Source: Gemmatimonadota bacterium
GTDB lineage: Bacteria > Gemmatimonadota > Gemmatimonadetes > Longimicrobiales > Gaopeijiaceae
Length of the DNA stretch: 8,735 nucleotides
Assembly (NCBI GenBank): GCA_015492755.1
Contig: WGEM01000142.1
Location: forward strand, 1 to 8,735
Reading direction: 5' to 3'
Shown here piece by piece: positions 6,487 through 8,735 of the stretch. The translations under genes and the position numbers were made by a program. Within the stretch, counting starts at the first letter, position 1, and every line of letters starts with the position of its first letter. Under the pieces are notes generated by a model. The model did not search any database. It was not told where the DNA came from and worked only from the letters and a program-made list of their open reading frames with translations.

Positions 6487-6801
6487 CTAGAGCGCCACCT
6501 CCTGGATCCGGATCTCCGTGAAGTTCTGCCGGTGGCCCTGCTTCTTCCGATAGCCCTTCCGGCGCTTCCGCTTGAAGACGATCACCTTGTCGCCCCGGCC
6601 GTGGCGGAGCACCTCCGCCTTCACCACGGCGCCCTCGACGGTGGGCGTGCCCACCACCACCTGCTCCTCGCCGTCTCCGGCCAGGAGCACGTGATCAAAG
6701 GTCACCGCCTCCCCCGGCTCGGCATCGAGCGAGGGTACACGAAGGCGAGCCCCGGGCTCGGCCCGGAACTGCTTCCCGCCTGTCTCAAATACCGCGTACA
6801 T
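6487..6801 (-). CDS. rplU: 50S ribosomal protein L21
   Basis: A 104-residue protein beginning MYAVFETGGKQFRAEPG and ending with the basic FKRKRRKGYRKKQGHRQNFT block that binds 23S rRNA. Both ends are diagnostic for L21. The ATG at 6801 is chosen because L21 proteins normally start MYAV; an in-frame TTG at 6813 would add only four residues. It lies between rng and rpmA in the conserved bacterial order, 81 bases after the rng stop and 33 bases before rpmA. An AT-rich patch and a -35-like hexamer just upstream suggest its own promoter in addition to read-through from rng. Confidence 0.98.
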   Translation of the reverse strand: MYAVFETGGKQFRAEPGARLRVPSLDAEPGEAVTFDHVLLAGDGEEQVVVGTPTVEGAVVKAEVLRHGRGDKVIVFKRKRRKGYRKKQGHRQNFTEIRIQEVAL

Positions 6802-6821
6802 ATCGTGTTCCAAACGTGGTG

Positions 6822-6876
6822 ATCGCCCTCGCGATATGGAGCCTATAAATCTCCTCTATCCGAGCGTTCCGGTCAA
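6822..6876 (-). promoter_or_regulatory. Possible rplU promoter and short leader hairpin
   Basis: Minus strand: TTGACC (6876-6871) resembles a -35 box, followed by the AT-rich GATTTATAGG, unusual in this GC-rich window; the -10 spacing is not ideal (GAGATT at 17 bases). A small hairpin ATCGC-GAGG-GCGAT (6835-6822) precedes the gene. L21 leaders are known in other bacteria, but this one does not visibly match. Confidence 0.3.
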
Positions 6877-6882
6877 GGTCTG

Positions 6883-8448
6883 CTACGCCGCGGCGTAGCG
6901 CTCGGTGACGTCGTTCTCCGCCGGACCGGCCAGGAGCCGGAACTCGTCCTGGCGCATGAGGGGGTCGTCGCGCAGATCGAGCTCCAACCCCGTGAGCTTG
7001 CTCAGGCGCCGGAGAAAACCGGGCTCCTCCTCCAGGATGCGGAGCGCCACCTCGGGGTGCACCCGGATCACGATGCGCTTCTGGTCCCCCGCGGTGGCCA
7101 CCCGCTTCAGGGTACGCTCGATGCGTCGCACCACCGTGGCGGGCGTGTACACCCGCCCCTTCCCGTCACACGCGGTGCAGACGGTGGTGAGCGACTGGAA
7201 GAGGGAGGGCCGCACCCGCTGGCGGGTCATCTCCACCAGCCCCAGCGCCGAGACCTCGAAGGCCTTGGTGCGCGCCCGATCCCGGCCCAGGTGGGTGCGC
7301 AGCTCCTGGAGCACCCGGTCCCGGTGCTCCTGCTGTTCCATGTCGATGAAGTCCACCACGATGATGCCGCCGATGTCGCGGAGGCGGAGCTGCTTGGCGA
7401 TCTCCCGCGCGGCGTCCAGGTTGGTGCGGAGGATGGTCTGTTCGGGGTCCTTCTTCCCCTTCCCGGTGAAGCGACCCGTGTTCACATCGATGGAGACCAG
7501 CGCCTCGGTGGGCTCGATGACGATGTGCCCTCCGGACTTGAGCTCCACCTTCCGCTGGAAGGCCTTCTGGATCTCCTCCTCCACCCCGTAGGCGTCGAAG
7601 AGCGATTCCGAACCCCGGTGCAGGTGGAGCCGGTCCAGCAGATCGGGGTCCACACTCTCCACGTAGTCCCGGACCTCGTTGTAGATGCGCTGAGAATCGA
7701 TGCGTACCGCATCGAACTTGTCGCTGAAGAGGTCACGGATGACGCCGCTGATGAGCTGCGCCTCCCGGTGCACCAGCGCCGGCGCCTTCTGAGATCGGGC
7801 ACGCTTCTGGATCTTGGTCCAGGCCTCGTGCAGGCGGCGGTACTCCGCCTCCAGCTTCTTCTCCGTCACCTCCTCACCCACAGTGCGCACGATCATGCCG
7901 CCCCAGTCGGGACGCACGATCTGCTTGGCCATCTTCCGGAGGCGGGCGCGCTGCTCGCGTCCCTCGATCTTCCGGCTCACCCCCACGTGGTGGGAGAACG
8001 GCATGTACACCAGAAACCTCCCGGGAAGGGAGATCTGGGCGGTGAGACGGGGGCCCTTGGTGCTGATGGGTTCCTTGGTCACCTGCACCAGGATCGTCTG
8101 GCCCTTCTGGAGGTGCTCCTGGATGGGCGGGAACTTCCGCGGGCGCCTGCGGCGGCGGGAGCCGTTCCCGTTCCCGCCGTTCCCGTTCTCGTCGTCCTCC
8201 AGCGCCGCCAGTTCCTCCTCGTCGTAGTTCAGGTCGGAGACGTGCAGGAAGCCCGCCTTCTCCGTTCCGATATCGACGAACGCCGCCTGGATACCCGGAA
8301 GGACCGCCTCCACCCGACCGAGGTAGATGTCGCCCACCATGCGCCCCTGGTCGGGCCGGTCCAGCATGATTTCAACCAGCTGCTTGTCTTCCAACAGCGC
8401 CACCCACGCTTCCTGGTCGGTGGCACTGATGAGGATCTCTCTCCTCAC
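6883..8448 (-). CDS. rng: Ribonuclease G/E family endoribonuclease
   Basis: A 521-residue RNase G-length enzyme, used in rRNA maturation and mRNA decay in the cytoplasm. It opens RREILIS, followed by an S1 RNA-binding domain (about 33-125) with GDIYLGRVEAVLPGIQAAFV. The 5'-sensor region has GPRLTAQISLPGRFLVYMP and VSRKIEG. The DNase I-like catalytic core has SIDVNTG with Asp321 and VVDFIDM with Asp366, matching the Mg2+ ligands Asp303/Asp346 of RNase E. A CTACDGKG zinc-link motif follows (Cys424, Cys427). The long RNase E scaffold tail is absent. Within S1, residues 75-106 form an acidic, then Gly/Asn-repeat, then Arg-rich loop. GTG at 8448 is preferred: it matches the family start and has GGAG eight bases upstream; the open frame to 8694 adds only low-complexity Gly/Arg/Pro. 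It precedes rplU-rpmA, a widely conserved order. Confidence 0.96.
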   Translation of the reverse strand: MRREILISATDQEAWVALLEDKQLVEIMLDRPDQGRMVGDIYLGRVEAVLPGIQAAFVDIGTEKAGFLHVSDLNYDEEELAALEDDENGNGGNGNGSRRRRRPRKFPPIQEHLQKGQTILVQVTKEPISTKGPRLTAQISLPGRFLVYMPFSHHVGVSRKIEGREQRARLRKMAKQIVRPDWGGMIVRTVGEEVTEKKLEAEYRRLHEAWTKIQKRARSQKAPALVHREAQLISGVIRDLFSDKFDAVRIDSQRIYNEVRDYVESVDPDLLDRLHLHRGSESLFDAYGVEEEIQKAFQRKVELKSGGHIVIEPTEALVSIDVNTGRFTGKGKKDPEQTILRTNLDAAREIAKQLRLRDIGGIIVVDFIDMEQQEHRDRVLQELRTHLGRDRARTKAFEVSALGLVEMTRQRVRPSLFQSLTTVCTACDGKGRVYTPATVVRRIERTLKRVATAGDQKRIVIRVHPEVALRILEEEPGFLRRLSKLTGLELDLRDDPLMRQDEFRLLAGPAENDVTERYAAA

Positions 8449-8610
8449 CCGTGTCGCTCCGCGTTGTCCGGCCCCGCCACGACCCCCCGCGTCCGCTCGC
8501 GTCCCGTCCTCGCCACCCCCTGCGGGCAGCCAGAACGGCGACCTCACGGCCGTCGGACCCTCGGGCCCGGTCGAACCGCCGCCCGCCGGAGGTGTGCGTC
8601 CTCCTCCCTC

Positions 8611-8644
8611 CCGGCGACGCCGGTTCCCGACCGAAACGGGTACC
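8611..8644 (-). other. Pair of short hairpins between the upstream gene and rng
   Basis: GGT-T-CCCG and CGGG-T-ACC (8622-8644) bracket a seven-base loop, and CCGGC-GAC-GCCGG (8611-8623) abuts it. They lie six bases past the stop of the partial upstream frame. No T tract follows. The rest of 8449-8610 is GC-rich with nothing else I can identify apart from the rng ribosome site. Confidence 0.25.
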
Positions 8645-8650
8645 GCTACG

Positions 8651-8735
8651 TCAATGTCCTGCGCCCACCGGCTCTCTGGGGCCGGCGGCCGCAACTCCGT
8701 CGGTCTGCTCTCGCCGGGTCAGCTCCGCCACCAGG
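8651..8735 (-). CDS. C-terminal end of an unidentified upstream protein (partial)
   Basis: One minus-strand frame entering from the window edge encodes 27 residues (LVAELTRREQTDGVAAAG onward) before a TGA at 8653-8651. Third positions of the first dozen codons are almost all G or C, as in the neighbouring genes, and the other two frames close quickly or read as Arg/Gly-rich noise. In many bacteria the gene before rng encodes a radical SAM or radical SAM-linked (DUF2344) protein, but nothing in these few residues shows that. Confidence 0.4.
   Translation of the reverse strand, partial: LVAELTRREQTDGVAAAGPREPVGAGH

Noticed and set aside
8449..8694. 82-residue N-terminal extension of RNase G.
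   Set aside because: It is low-complexity Gly/Arg/Pro, the family normally begins at the RREILI block, and a GGAG site precedes GTG 8448.
1..8735. CRISPR arrays, tRNA or rRNA genes, insertion sequences, attachment sites.
   Set aside because: No spaced direct repeats, tRNA T-arm patterns, rRNA signatures, transposase motifs or paired terminal repeats were found on either strand.

Overview
This is a GC-rich bacterial chromosomal window with compact genes on both strands converging near position 4955. The strong codon third-position GC bias, a cytoplasmic hybrid sensor kinase, a single-copy rng-rplU-rpmA ribosomal cluster and an MltD-like transglycosylase would suit Gemmatimonadota or a GC-rich deltaproteobacterial/myxococcal lineage. 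No marker here decides the phylum, and I see no phage, IS, CRISPR or plasmid signature.

Plus strand (1-4945): the 3' part of a class A beta-lactamase-like serine hydrolase; a tiny two-helix DUF3311 membrane protein; a sodium:solute symporter; an AroQ-type chorismate mutase; and a hybrid histidine kinase. The first four are tightly packed: the DUF3311 Shine-Dalgarno overlaps the preceding stop codon, and the symporter and mutase each overlap their upstream neighbour by 1 and 4 bases. They look like one translationally coupled operon. The kinase follows after 57 bases. It carries a XylR_N/V4R ligand-sensing module, the type found in phenol/toluene-responsive NtrC activators, here joined to HisKA, HATPase and receiver domains.

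Minus strand (8735-4967): the last codons of a probable upstream gene, then ribonuclease G (rng), L21 (rplU), L27 (rpmA), a strong hairpin terminator, a structured untranslated leader, and a periplasmic MltD-like lytic transglycosylase with LysM. The transglycosylase is split by a one-base frameshift just after its catalytic glutamate. The two convergent transcription units meet at an 8-bp hairpin whose outer arms are the stop codons of the last gene on each strand.

The points most worth following up are the V4R hybrid kinase (zinc site intact, aromatic-ligand pair apparently changed), the frameshift in the transglycosylase, and the structured leader upstream of it. I found no clear multi-gene novel system; the window reads mostly as housekeeping genes plus one unusual sensor.
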